Origin: Lampris incognitus
Lineage: Eukaryota > Chordata > Actinopteri > Lampriformes > Lampridae
Assembly: GCF_029633865.1 (NCBI RefSeq)
Contig: NC_079213.1
Coordinates: 709,501 to 773,500, forward strand
Length of the DNA: 64,000 nt
Direction: 5' to 3'
How positions within the stretch are numbered: the stretch's first letter is position 1; each line of letters opens with the position of its first letter. Below are positions 1 through 10,138 of the stretch, piece after piece. The notes under the pieces are model-generated. The model saw only the letters and a list, made by a program, of their open reading frames with translations, had not been told where the DNA came from and made no database searches. The position numbers were made by a program, and so were the translations under genes.

Positions 1-264
1 TCACGAAAATCACAAAAATGTCCCTGTCACATACCATTTTGTAGATATAACCTATTTTGTAGATATAACCTATCTAACCTAAACTAACCATCCTTAGTCA
101 GGTTGGATACTGGAAGACAGGCTATAAAAGCTGCTCACATGTACACATGCTGCGTGGGAGCATGTCGAAGCACATGTTCTTCAGGCAGCAGCATAGTGAG
201 CATACTTAACAACAGGATTATTATTGTCTTCAGGAAGATTTAGTACAGCAGAAATGTCTCGTCA
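1..264. other. left edge, no gene recognised
   Basis: AT-rich sequence with a short direct repeat of about 22 bases (the motif ttttgtagatataacctat occurs twice between about 40 and 80). No ORF or splice pattern was recognised. It may be the upstream part of the Penelope-like element that follows. Confidence 0.5.
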
Positions 265-1365
265 GTGTTGCAACAGCTGCAATACATTCATTGACCTTAG
301 GAACAGTACATACAAGCCGTACATGAAGTCCAACAACACGCTGCAGTATGTCCATAGAGAAAGCAACCACCCACCCTCCATCTTGTCAATGTCTCATCAA
401 ATATTCTCAAACAATGGGCTAAAAATCACTATTGAAACAAACAAAAAACAAATGGACTTTCTGGACATCTCAATGGACCATGGGAATGGCACATACAAGC
501 CATACATGAAGCCCAACAACACACTGCAGTATGTCTATAGAGAAAGCAACCACCCACCCTCCATCTTGAAGAACATCCCAGAAAGCATTAATAGAAGACT
601 GTCAACATGATCATTTAGTGAAGTCCATCTCCAATGAAGCTGCACCTCCATACCAAGATGCATTACAAAAGAGCAGCTCAAGTACAACCCACCATTACAC
701 ACTGACTGCCAGCAAACCAACAAACGTAGCAGAAAATGAAACATCAGCTGGTACAACCACCCTACAGTGATACCGTGGCCACAAACATGGGTAAGCAGTT
801 TTGTGAACTTTTGGATAAGCGCTTCACCCCGGACCACCAACTGAGGAAGATGTTCAATAGGAACACTATCAACATTAGTTACAGCTGCCTGCCTAACATT
901 CAACACAATATCGTCCCACAACACAAGAATCATGAACAAATCAGTGACACCTTCATCACTCACAACCGGACACCCCCAACTGCCGTGTGAACGACTCATG
1001 CCCCCTCGAAAGAAAATGCCAGATGAAAGGCGTTATCTGCCAAGCTACGGTGACGAGAGATGACGACGACAAAATAGAGACATACGTGGGTCTAACAGAG
1101 GGGACATTCAAAAAGAGGTTTAATGCACACATGTGTAGCTTTAGAAACAACCGTTTAAAGAATGTCACATCTTTAAGCCCTTATATTTGGTCATATGGTC
1201 ATTAATTCTTCAACCAGCTGGAAACTCCTCTCAAAGAACAAAGCATATTCAACCAGCAGTAAAATGTGTAATCTATGTCTAACTGACAAATATTTTATCA
1301 TCTGCAAACCAGAAATGTCCACATTGAATAACAGGAATGAATTGGCCAGCAGTTGCAGACATAGA
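265..1365 (+). mobile_element. Penelope-like element fragment with GIY-YIG domain (PLE copy 1)
   Basis: Decayed 3' half of a Penelope-like retrotransposon polyprotein, readable in several + frames. Seen: the block TYKPYMKPNNTLQYVYRESN (about 490-550), then DHQLRKMFNRNTINISYSC (about 835-890), then ETYVGLTEGTFKKRFNAHM (about 1077-1135), and a Cys-rich end ([16 protein letters not shown]). From family knowledge these are the region after the reverse transcriptase followed by the GIY-YIG endonuclease, whose signature here is YVGLTEGTFKKRFNAH. Frame changes and stops (near 607 and 988) break the reading frame, so it is a pseudogene. The 301-386 segment is duplicated at 487-572. A LINE begins directly downstream. 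Confidence is high for PLE, lower for the exact ends. Confidence 0.8.
301..572 (+). repeat. direct duplication of about 86 bp inside PLE copy 1
   Basis: Bases 301-386 and 487-572 encode almost the same peptide (TYKPYMK..NNTLQYV.RESNHPPSIL) and differ at a few positions. This is a local duplication within the decayed element. Confidence 0.8.
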
Positions 1366-1778
1366 TATAGAAATACTTCAGCTTCTCACCGTTCTTGATA
1401 AGTGGTCAGCAGCTTTGGATAGAGGGGAGTCAGTTGATTGCATATATATGGACCTTCAAGCTTTTGATAAAGTTCCTCACAAAAGACTGCTGTCAAAATT
1501 GAAATCCTATGGCATAGACGACAGTTACAGGCTGGATACAGGATTTTTTACATAATAGGAAACAGCAGGTGGTGGTAAATGGGGCAGCTTCAAAATGGAA
1601 ACCGGTGACCTCTGGAATTCCACAAGGTTCTGTGTTGGGCCCTGTACTCTTTGTTGTCTATATAAATGATTTACCAAGTTTGATACAATCTGATTCATAA
1701 CTTTTTGCAGACGATACAAAAATATTTAGAATAATTAATAAGGACACTGATACAGCCCATCTTCAAGCAGACCTCCAT

Positions 1779-1862
1779 AGTATGAGTCATTGGTGTGATA
1801 GCATGAGTTGCCGGTGTGATAGCATGAGTTACTGGTGTGATAGCCTGAGTCACTGGTGTGAT
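1779..1862 (+). repeat. 21-bp tandem repeat (4 units) inside the LINE RT
   Basis: Four 21-base units begin at 1779, 1800, 1821 and 1842 (core gtgtgatagcatgagt). Each is 7 codons, so the reading frame is kept and the peptide repeats as a CDSMS.W-type unit just before the conserved CDRWLLKLNPEK. Confidence 0.9.
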
Positions 1863-2403
1863 AGGTGGCTACTGAAACTAAATCCAGAAAAAGGCAAACG
1901 TTTACACATTGGTGTAACAACAAGTGCCAACAGAGTTGACTACAATGTTGTAGATTTGATGGTTCAGCAAGTGGAAGAAGAAAATGACATAGGTGTCGTG
2001 GTTGATGGTTGAACTGAATTTCAAACGCACGTTTCTGAAAAATTTAAAAAGCAAACTCTATGCTGGTGATATCAGAAGAACTGTTCTAAATGTGTGTAAG
2101 CAAGTACTTTTACCATCATATAGTAAATCCTTGGTGCGATCCCATCTTGAATTTACAAGCTCGGTCTGGTGTCCTTATGAAATCAGATGTATAGAGAAAC
2201 TTGAGAAGGTTCAGAGAAGAGCTACTAAACTAATTGCAGGTCTGAAGGACAAGTCATATGAAGAGGAGAGATTAAGAACTTTCAATATACAAGAGACACG
2301 GAGGAGACATGGAGGAAGTCTACAAGCTTGTTCACAGAATACATGATTTCACAGCTCAGCCTGTTGGTCACTTTTGGAATAACAGGCATGAGTTAAGAGG
2401 GAA

Positions 2404-3640
2404 TCCAAAGGAGTTGAATCAAGTGCAACTGGACTTGGTATATATCCGTGAAGAAGTTTCGCCTCTCATCCAAGAGGCTTCCTCAGTTCGTGCCTTTCTG
2501 ACTAGACCAAGCTAGTCTGACTGGCTGGCGATGAGACTCAGAATTTATCCTCTAGGAGTCGTTGTCAGAGCTATACATATGCGTGGCTCTTTGTGATCCG
2601 ATGTTTACCAACGCCCGTCACTAACAGAGCCATAGATAGAGTGGCTCTTTTGTGTACCGATGTTTGGCCGCGCCCGTCGTTATCGGAGCTATTGATATGC
2701 CTGGCTCTCCTGTGTTCCGATGTCCAGCCGCGCCCGTCGCCATGCGAGCTATTGATTTGCATTTGTTTAGCAGCGACGGTGGTTGGGGGTGTTAGTCTCG
2801 GCTTCATTGTTCAGTGGTCATGAGAGTGGTTGGAGCCGTTAGTGAGCGACTGTTGTTCTTGGAGGCTAGGCCTCTTGAGTCTCCTGGGTAGAGATGAAAG
2901 GACGGCATTGTAAGTGGGAGATAGGTGGTGTCGTAGACCTCCTCCTCTGGTGAGAGATGGTTTTTCCAGTTTCGCATAGATGGCTTCCTTCACCCCTCTT
3001 TCAAACCATCTGTCTCCTCTGTCCAAAATATGTACGTTGCTGTCCTAGAAGGAGTGTGTCTTCTCCTTTAGGTGTAGATAGACTGCTGAGTCTTGTCCTG
3101 AGGAGTGTGGCCTTCTGTGTTGGGCCATCCGTTTGTGTAGTGGTGGTTTGGTTTCTCCTATGTATAGGTCAGTGCAGTCCTCATTGCATTGTGCAGCATA
3201 CACCAGACTGCTTTTCCGGGTGTGTGGTACACGGTCTTTGGGATGAACCAGTCTTTGTGGGAGTGTGTTGCTGGGTTTGAAGTATACCGGGATGCGGTGT
3301 TTGTTGAAAATTCTCCTGAGTTTCTGTGAGACCCCAGAAACATACGGGATGACTGTGTTATTCCTTCTGTTCCTTTTCTCCTCGTCGCTCACCCGGTTGG
3401 TCTTTCTGGAACGTGTTGCAGTTTTCACAAAGGTCCAACTGGGGTAGCCGCAGGTTTTTAAAGCTCCCCTCAGGTGTTTGTGTTCTTCTCTTTGGGCCTG
3501 AGTCAGAAAGGCACGAACTGAGGAAGCCTCTTGGATGAGAGGCGAAACGTCTTCACGGATACACTATACAAGTCCAGTTGCACTTGATTCAACTCCTTTG
3601 GATAACCATGACCTGGATGAATGACAACATTCACAGACAT
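2404..3640 (-). mobile_element. Penelope-like element copy 2, 5' truncated, with 12-bp target-site duplication
   Basis: The insert is bounded by GTTAAGAGGGAA at 2392-2403 and again at 3641-3652, a perfect 12-bp target-site duplication within the host LINE. On the - strand it carries a GIY-YIG endonuclease domain (separate entry). Its two ends are inverted relative to each other: the sequence from 2404 (tccaaaggagttgaatcaag) returns in reverse complement near 3585-3604. Fragments of the same family lie at 28940-29580, 35345-35430 and 52855-54726. Confidence 0.85.
2811..3428 (-). pseudogene. PLE GIY-YIG endonuclease domain (frameshifted)
   Basis: Minus-strand coding starts near 3428 and runs NNTVIPYVSGVSQKLRRIF, VYFKPSNTLPQRLVHPKD, then SLVYAAQCNEDCTDLYIGET and KRMAQHRRPHSSGQDSAVY. 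LYIGET with the upstream VYAAQC matches the GIY-YIG pattern of Penelope-like elements. The frame shifts near 3030-3045, and the C-terminus (DRWFERGVKEAIYAKLEKPS, then GLRHHLSPTYNAVLSSLPRR) continues in another frame to 2811. In the family this nuclease nicks target DNA for target-primed reverse transcription. This copy is broken and lacks the RT. Confidence 0.85.
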
Positions 3641-4045
3641 GTTAAGAGGGAACTCCTTAAACCTATCCCCGTTAAAGTGTCCTACTGAAAAGTGAAAAAG
3701 CTTCTTCACATCTGTGCTGTAAGAGCATGGAAGGAACTCCCAGAGGATGTGGTGCAGCTCCTTCACTTCACGCTTTTAAACACACATTAGATACATTTTG
3801 GTCAACAAAGGACCTTTATACGATTATAAAGCTGAGGTTGTGATCACTGTGAGTATTGTGTGACTATGATTATTTGAGAGACTATTGTATTTATGTGATT
3901 GGTGATTATGTGTGAGATTATTGTGATAACACTATTGTGGCTCTTTTTTGTATGGTTGTTTGTTTTAATTTGTCGAGTCTGGTGTAGAGGATTTGTATCC
4001 TGTGCCAGAAAATTTTTCATTAAATTTCATTAAATTAAATAAGCA

Positions 4046-4429
4046 CCTATTTTGTAATTACAAATAAATCATGCCAATAGACAAATACCAAACACCCCTG
4101 CCCCCATTTGGACTGTTAGCGATCACGTGTTTTTGAATTTTTTAACGTCTCACCTCTCCCTTCCCCATTGGACGTTGCGCACGTGATGTGTATGACGAGG
4201 CAGTAAATGGTATGCTAGACGTAGACTGCTTTTATTTGTCGTTGCCTCATAAGCATGTCTCATACACACAAGGAAGAGACATAATGTTTCACAAGGACCT
4301 CAGTGCCACACAAAAACAAATAACACACAATAAATATTAGAAACAAAAAGTGCATTAAAAACAAAAATTACTTCACAGACCTAAAAACCACAAGCAGACC
4401 TGACACGGACAGTGAGTAAGAAGGTCAAA
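4046..4429. other. no feature recognised
   Basis: A/T-rich sequence following the LINE tail. No ORF of note, splice signals or clear repeat structure. Confidence 0.5.
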
Positions 4430-4975
4430 AGTATCAGGGCCGGTGCGGCCGGGTAAAGACTGCGGACCCAAAAGCAGACTCAGGGACACAAAATAGGTTT
4501 CGGTGTCTTTAAAATCAGGAGAGCAAAAACATGGAATCAACGCACTGATGAGGTAGTAAAAGACAAACTCAAAATGTCAAAAATCCTTAGCAATGGTACC
4601 GGCAGGGATCAGGCAGACTCACGTGGCTAAACAGGCAGAGATTGGAGACAAGGCAGGGCAAAGTGTCCAAGACAATAGGCGAAAACACAATCCAGAAACA
4701 GGCGTGGGTCAAAAATCAGGAGTCCAAAAGTAGCAGGCATGAGCAAGATCTCCCTCCGAGCGACGCAACAATCTAGCAAGGAGTGTAGCTCCTGGCCTAG
4801 CTTAAAAAGCCATGGCTGACGAGGAGAGCGGCAGCAGGTGTGGTAGAGCAGCAGCTGTTTGTGGGCTGTCTTATCTGTCTATCAACCAGGAGGCCGGGCA
4901 GAAGGGAAAACCTGGCCTGGCGTGCACGTGCCGCTCCGTGCACGCCATGTAGCAGGCTAGTTCGGCCGGACTGTG
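4430..4975. repeat. probable interspersed repeat, class unknown
   Basis: The segment starts near cagggccggtgcggccgg and ends near ggccggactgtgacaca. The body (gcggacccaaaagcagactc, then A-rich text) resembles common fish interspersed repeats from memory. No coding capacity or clear TIR or TSD was established, so class and ends are tentative. Confidence 0.35.
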
Positions 4976-5540
4976 ACACAAAAGGTCATTTTGTGGAAGG
5001 TTTAAGTGTTCAGGCTGTTGAGGAACCTCACAGCCTGAGGAATGAAACTGTTGCATAGTCTGGTGGAGGCATGGTACCGCAGCATGGATGCTGCGGTACC
5101 TCGTGCCAGAGGGTAGGAAGGTGAAGTGGATGTGGGAAGGGTGGGTGGGGTCCTTCACGATGCTGAGAGCCTTCCGGGTGCACCGTGCATCATAGATGGC
5201 CTGGATGGAAGGGAGAGCAGTTCCTATGATCTGTCCAGCTGTCTCACTATCTGCTGTAGGGATCTGCGGTCGAGGCCTTGCAGTTCCCAAGCCAGACAGT
5301 GATACAGCTGGTCAGACTGCTCTCTGTGGTGCCTCTGTAGAATATAAGGAGGATGGGTGGGGGGAGACTCGCCTTCTTCAGACACCGCTGGGCCTTCTTG
5401 GAGAGCGCTGGGCCTTCTTGACATGTGAGGACCAGGAGAGGTCCTCTGTGATGTGAACTCCTTGGAACTTAACACTGCTGACTCTCTCCACGTCCTCCGT
5501 TGATGGTCAGAGGGGGATGGTGGGCACTGGTCTTTCCCAT
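4976..5540 (-). pseudogene. LINE reverse transcriptase C-terminal fragment
   Basis: On the - strand, reading from about 5445 toward 4976, broken frames give DLSWSSHVKKAQRCLKKAS, a FYRGTTESSLTSCITVWLGN segment, ADPYSR, then NCSPFHPG/IYDARCTRKALSIVKDPTHPS and a GTRYRSI motif. This matches the conserved end of fish non-LTR retrotransposon RT proteins (thumb and connection after the YxDD core). At least three frame changes are needed, so it is a dead 5'-truncated copy. It abuts a PLE-type terminus with a hammerhead-like motif at its left (minus-strand upstream) side. The clade (L2, Rex or other) is unresolved. Confidence 0.65.
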
Positions 5541-5632
5541 GTAGCTTTACTGACAGCTGATGATGCTTATGGCATGAAACAGGCTTGTACTGTCTCATAA
5601 ACAATTTACTTGGCTCACTGCATTATATATAT
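5541..5632 (+). ncRNA. hammerhead-ribozyme-like motif in a PLE-type terminal repeat
   Basis: The core CTGATGA is at 5557-5563. A short stem II follows (TGC/GCA around TTATG), then GAAA at 5576-5579. Stem III pairs ACAG (5579-5582) with CTGT (5590-5593) around a 7-base loop, and the cleavage-site C is at 5594. Base 10.1 of stem II looks deleted and stem I does not pair well, so activity is doubtful. PLE terminal repeats are known to carry type I hammerheads. Related sequence lies at 6800-6850 (-), 10064-10100 (+), 11848-11910 and 12168-12230. Confidence 0.45.
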
Positions 5633-6740
5633 ACTAGAAGAACCCCGCTACAATGTAGCGGTTTGGTTCTCCACCCGTCTAAATCTCCCTCCTCTTCATC
5701 CTGCCAGCTAACCGCCTTCCCCCTGCCCCTAACCCCCCCCCCCCACTCCAACTCCCTCCCCCCAAATGCTCAGAATCATCTGAAATGCCAAGAAAAGTGG
5801 TCCACCCCCCCCCACTCCAACTCCCTCCCCCCAAATGCTCAGAATCATCTGAAATGCCGAGAAAAGTGGTTTTTAGCCATTTTTAGAAAATGAATATTTT
5901 GCATAATTATGCATAATTATTATAATTATTTTAATTTTCTGCTATTTTTCCCGTCCTCTCTGGAACAATACCTACCACCTCCAAAAAAAATTAGGATCAT
6001 AAGTGCATTTTTGCAAAAATGCATATATTTTGCATAATGCCAAAACATTTCCGTCCCAGAAATTTTTTTTTATATAGGTGAAAAAAACTCAGAGATCCTC
6101 AGAATCATCTGAAATGCCGAGAAAAGTGGTTTTAGCCATTTTTAGAAAAATTCATATTTTGCATAATTATGCATAATTATGCATAATTTTTTTTTTTTTA
6201 GATTTTTCCCTTACTCTCTGGAATAATACCTACCACCTCCAAAAAGAATTAGGATCATAAATGCTTTAGTTTTCGGTCCCGCTATCTACACTAACTAACA
6301 CACACACACACACTAACACCACACACACACATTACAAAGATATGAGCATTTTAATTGCTTGCTACCTGTCACTAACTGTGCCCTAACTGCCCCTTTGAGG
6401 CCAATAGTTGTTCCAACAAAGCATATTTCACATACATGACATTGCATACACAATAACATTAAAGGGGGAGAGGGTCACATTTTCCAGGTTAAGGGGGGTC
6501 CCAGAAAAAAATTTTAGGTGAAAAAATCAAAAATGCTCAGAATCATCTGAAATGACGAGAAAAGTGGTTTTTAGCCATTTTAAGAAAAATGCAATTTTGC
6601 ATATGTATGCATAATTATGCATAATTTTAATTTTCTGGGATTTTTCCCTTACTCTCTGAGACAATACCTACCACCTCCACCTATCTACACTAACTAACAC
6701 ACACACACACTAACACCACACACACACACATTACGAAAAT
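5633..6740. repeat. AT-rich region with dispersed copies of a 50-60 bp unit
   Basis: No gene. A unit beginning tcagaatcatctgaaatg and continuing cgagaaaagtggtttttagcc occurs in full or part near 5770, 5840, 6098 and 6538, each followed by TTTTGCATAATTATGCATAAT-like palindromic AT sequence. A small inverted repeat, CCGCTACAATGTAGCGG, lies at about 5646-5662. (CA)n runs occur near 6300 and 6700. It looks like a decayed non-autonomous element with internal duplication. Confidence 0.5.
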
Positions 6741-6747
6741 ATATGAG

Positions 6748-6774
6748 TATATATATATATATATATATATATAT
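6748..6774. repeat. (TA)n microsatellite
   Basis: Perfect TA dinucleotide run at the outer edge of the left inverted arm that follows. The matching right arm ends in (TA)n at 10139-10190. Confidence 0.95.
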
Positions 6775-7203
6775 CAACATGGATATAGGAAAAAAAGATT
6801 TTAATACGCAGCAGTACAGGCCTGCCGCGTGCCTCGTGCACTCATCAGCTGCTAATGTGGTTCGACAGAGTCATACAGTTACGTTGCCCCGCGTCACGCC
6901 CCTAATGTCGGTTGGACCGCGACCAATCAGATGAGGAAACATGTAAACTATAACAACCAATGACTTATGATGCACAGCAACCAATGGAGGGGTAGAAAAC
7001 ATTACAGCCAATGGGGTAAGGGACTGGGGCTTGTTTTGAAAAGCACTTAGGGGCCAGGGCACTGCTGAAATGGCTTACATTACAAATACAACAAGGTAGT
7101 TTATGTGACTCATAGTGGGTGGTGTTGGGGAACAGTTGGAAGGACAGGCAGTTAAAATATTGTAGCGAATCCGCGGGGCAACCACAGGAACTGCCGCAGC
7201 CGG

Positions 7204-7250
7204 GACGCGAACCCGTATCTCCCGTACCGCGGGAGATACGGGTTCGCGTC
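7204..7250. repeat. perfect inverted repeat in the LTR-like segment
   Basis: 21-base arms 7204-7224 and 7230-7250 (gacgcgaacccgtatctccc then g) with a 5-base spacer. The arm is the 3' half of a tRNA-like sequence, with a B-box-like motif facing outward. Confidence 0.95.
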
Positions 7251-7511
7251 GTGGGTAAAGACACGGGTAAAGCTGCCCCCCTTAATTCGCCACATTGACG
7301 ACGCTCTGGACCACAGACATGTTGGTCCTTGCCTAACGAGTCGGACCCTTTAGTCGAGCCGTTAGCGATGTCTCCCGCGGTGCGAGACATACGAGTTCCC
7401 GTCTCTGCGTGAGTTCCATAAAGGAGACTGAAAGGTTACCTTTGCCATTACTTCTACGTTTGCCACACTGGTGTCAGAAGTGGGACCGCAGATTAAACCC
7501 CCAAACCGAAG

Positions 7512-8600
7512 ATGGCAACGTCAAGAAGTACATTTGACGTGGTGCTCCGCGAGATTGAGGACTTAGTGGGCGTCTTGAAGCAGAGCTTTCCCGGGGAAAG
7601 AGCATCAACGTCCGGAGGAGAATGTCCCGCGGAGGGAGGGCCGACGGAGACAGCGCTCCCCGTCTTGCAGGGCCCGGCGCGGCCCGAGAGGTCGCGGCCC
7701 ACTCTGATTTCATCCTCGACCACATGTCCGCCGCCGTCTCACCGCCGGCCGCCGCCCATCCACTGCCAACAGCCGCCATGCCGCCGCCGGCCGCCGCCAT
7801 TACGTCACCGGTCACCGTCACCACTTCACTGACCAACGTCACGACAACCCCAGCACCCCCTGCTAATGCGATGCTGCCACCACCAGTGATCTTCAGGCTC
7901 CCACGGTATGCTGGCATCACGGCCCTGGAGCCATACCTAGCTCAAGTAAAACTGGCAGCAAGGCACAACCAGTGGAGCACCCAAGACACTGCTGCTCATG
8001 TTGCCCTGGCCCTCGAAGAGAATGCGCTGCAGGTATTGCTCGACCTTACACCATCAGAACAGCAGGATAACGAGACACTGGCCACTGCTTTAGAACGATG
8101 CTTTGGCCAATGGGTCTCTACTGACAGCATGCAAGACCGACTGGCCCGCCGGCACCACAAAGAGGGCAAGACAATGGGAGCCTATTCAGCGGACGTGTAC
8201 TTCTTTGCACATCGTGGCTACCCCACCTTTGATCCAGCAGCTCGTGATGAGTTAGCCCTGAGTGCCTTCATCCAGGAGCTCACCCCAGAGAGGTTGAAGG
8301 AGCACCTCCGCATCACGGCACCTACGACCTTCAAGACTGTGTTGGAAGAGGCAGAGAGGGTGGAGGCTGTGATGGCCCCACACAACCAACCAAGACCCCG
8401 AGTGCATCAGGCTGAGGTCCATGTAGATGAAGGACACGTCGAAAAAGGGGTCATCTGCCAGGCTCGTCCATCACCACGCCAAAAGCAACCAGGCTGACGC
8501 CAACCACCCTTCAGACCCTGGACGCCTAATGATCCATGCTACCACTGTGGAGAAGCGGGGCACAGGGCCCGTGACTGCCCTGCCCCTGCACCACGACACC
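7512..8600 (+). pseudogene. Gypsy copy 1 gag
   Basis: The likely start is the ATG at 7512 (MATSRSTFDVVLREIEDLVG), shortly after the primer-binding site. The frame then shifts near 7620-7700. The long frame (to 8497) carries a Pro/Ala-rich linker, then the capsid-like core FRLPRYAGITALEPYLAQVK through RLARRHHKEGKTMGAYSADV and DELALSAFIQELTPERLKEH, typical of Ty3/Gypsy gag. A stop at 8495-8497 interrupts it. In the same frame downstream (from 8531) a CCHC zinc knuckle reads CYHCGEAGHRARDC. The intact protein would form the particle shell and bind RNA. With one frameshift and one stop this copy is disabled. Confidence 0.8.
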
Positions 8601-8706
8601 GTAGCACTCCCCAGTCGGAAAACTAGAGTGGGGTGGCACCGCGGGGAGACTGCTACCCAGCCAACCAACCATATCCCCCATTGAGAACCCTTCCCAGATC
8701 GGCAGA

Positions 8707-9705
8707 GTGGGCCACGCACACGGCCTCTACCTTTGTTGCTCCATTGGTGGACACCGCTTCTGGGCCCTTGTGGACACAGGGTCCACCATCTTCATTGTGT
8801 GTCCTGGGGTGCTGCCAGAGACAGAGTGGAGGCCCACCACCTGTAAAATCAGAACTGTGACCGGGGAACTAACCGGCAGGCTGGGGAAGAGAGCACTGCA
8901 GGTGCAGGCAGGGAAAGCTGCAGCCACCCACGAGTTTTGGTTGGCTGAAATACAAGACCCTCGCATCATCGGGCTGGACTTGCTGACTCGCTGGGGGGCT
9001 CTGGTCGATGTGTCGAGTAATGCCATTCACCTCGGCACAGAGACCCTGGCCCTCCGGCACTGTCCAGAGAGGAAGGTGGGACTTATCCACATCCAGCCAA
9101 CTCCACCTATCACCACGCCGTCCCCACCCCCACTGTCACCACCACCCGAGTCGATGACGACACTGCCCGGTCCACCAACAATGACGACGACTCTTATTGA
9201 GGCTACCATTCATCAGACACCCTCGCCGGAAACCGTTGCCGCCACCCAGGATCTGTATCAGCGGAGCAGTGAAGGGCTGCACCCTCAGCAGAGCCAACAG
9301 CTGAAAGACCTGCTCCAACAGTTCGCTGAGATTTTCGCTGCACACGAAGAGGAGTGCACCCAGACCAACCTGGTGCAGCACACAATCGACACTGGCACAA
9401 CCCCACCCATTAGACTGCGACCCTACCGGTTAGCGCTTGCCAAGCGTGAAGCTGCAGAGCGGATGATTCTAGAGATGGCTGCGGCCGGGGTGATAGAGCC
9501 ATCCAACAGCTCTTGGGCCGCCCCTGCCATCCTTGTCAAAAAGAAGGATGACACCTGGAGGTTCTGTGCGGACTTTCGTCAGCTGAACAATGCAACTCGT
9601 AAGGACTCCTACCCCTTGCCCCGCATTGACGACGCTCTGGACCACACTACCCCTCTCCTTCAGGAAAGCGCGTCCGCGCGTATCCCACTTCTGACACCAA
9701 TGTAG
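8707..9705 (+). pseudogene. Gypsy copy 1 protease and partial reverse transcriptase
   Basis: Open for about 313 codons of recognisable pol. The aspartic protease has [18 protein letters not shown] near its start (catalytic D in LVDTGS), followed by a family-typical linker. The RT fingers and palm start has [60 protein letters not shown] and [11 protein letters not shown]. It ends before the catalytic YxDD box, where an inverted non-pol segment joins at about 9647. Frame differs from gag by one position. The RT lacks its catalytic motif, so the protein is dead. Confidence 0.85.
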
Positions 9706-9853
9706 CGAATTCGGGGGGCAGCTTGGGAACCGCCGCAGCCGGGACACGAACCCGTATCTCCCGTACCGCGGGAGACACGGGTCGGCGGTACGGGAGATAC
9801 GGGTTCGCGTTCTGGCTGCGGCGGTTCCCAAGCTGCCCCCCGAATTTGCTACC
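9683..9853. repeat. inverted primer-binding site plus ~70-bp-arm palindrome
   Basis: 9683-9699 is the exact reverse complement of the primer-binding site at 7469-7485. It is followed by arms of roughly 70 bases (9701-9770 and about 9785-9853) carrying the LTR start and tRNA-like sequence in both orientations. Confidence 0.9.
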
Positions 9854-10135
9854 ATATTTTTAAAAAAATGTTAAAAAACTCCAATAAATGTCATATGTGT
9901 ATCATCTAATGGGGGGGGGGGGTATTAAAGACGTTTTACTTGTAGTTACAAAGGAGATATGTTTTTCGGTGTCTACATCTGACTAGTCGCTGTCCAACCG
10001 ACATTAGGGGCATGACGCTGGGCAACGTAACGGTATGATTCTTTGTGAATAAAACATCAGCAGCTGATCAGTGCCAGACGCACGGAACAGGCCTGTACTG
10101 CCATGCATTCACATCCTTTTTCCTGTATCTGTGTT

Positions 10136-10138
<3 letters not shown>

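Larger units (their letters stand above)
1366..4045 (+). mobile_element. non-LTR retrotransposon (CR1/Jockey-type LINE), RT to 3' end, interrupted by PLE copy 2
   Basis: Degenerate reverse transcriptase. Seen in order: VDCIYMDLQAFDKVPHKRLL (1433-1492), [13 protein letters not shown] (about 1615-1650), FADDTKIF (about 1703-1728, preceded by a stop), WLLKLNPEKGKRLHIG (1866-1913), then the thumb/C-terminal part RSHLEFTSSVWCPYEIRC and EKVQRRATKLIAGL (2135-2245). The element breaks off at about 2391 and resumes at 3641 with KAWKELPEDVVQ-like coding (near 3725) and an A/T-rich 3' tail to about 4045. The same 3' tail occurs at 15757-16065. The two halves are separated by a 1.24-kb PLE with a duplicated target site, so this is one LINE with a nested insertion. 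It is 5' truncated and not functional. The clade assignment within CR1/Jockey is uncertain. Confidence 0.75.
7163..9853 (+). mobile_element. Ty3/Gypsy retrotransposon copy 1, truncated in RT and folded back on its own end
   Basis: It starts TGTAGCGAATCC, with an LTR-like segment to about 7466 ending gccaca. A primer-binding site TGGTGTCAGAAGTGGGA follows at 7469-7485, close to the 3' end of vertebrate tRNA-Leu from memory. Gag (7512-8600) and protease/RT (8707-9645) follow. Coding stops in the RT palm, and the sequence passes into an inverted copy of the primer-binding site (9683-9699), then a roughly 150-bp palindrome starting TGTAGCGAATTC (9701-9853). RNase H and integrase are absent, so the copy cannot be autonomous. 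Confidence 0.8.
6775..10138. mobile_element. PLE-like host element with long inverted arms, interrupted by a Gypsy element
   Basis: The arm at 6775-6935 is repeated in reverse complement at about 9985-10138. For example, ccctaatgtcggttggac in the left arm matches gtccaaccgacattaggg in the right, and both carry the gcagtacaggcct block and, in arm orientation, a decayed CTGATGA hammerhead-like core. Both outer ends abut (TA)n. Non-coding spacer lies at 6936-7162 and 9854-9984. The Gypsy at 7163-9853 sits inside. The terminal motif and hammerhead relics suggest a Penelope-like terminus pair; this is inference. Confidence 0.55.
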
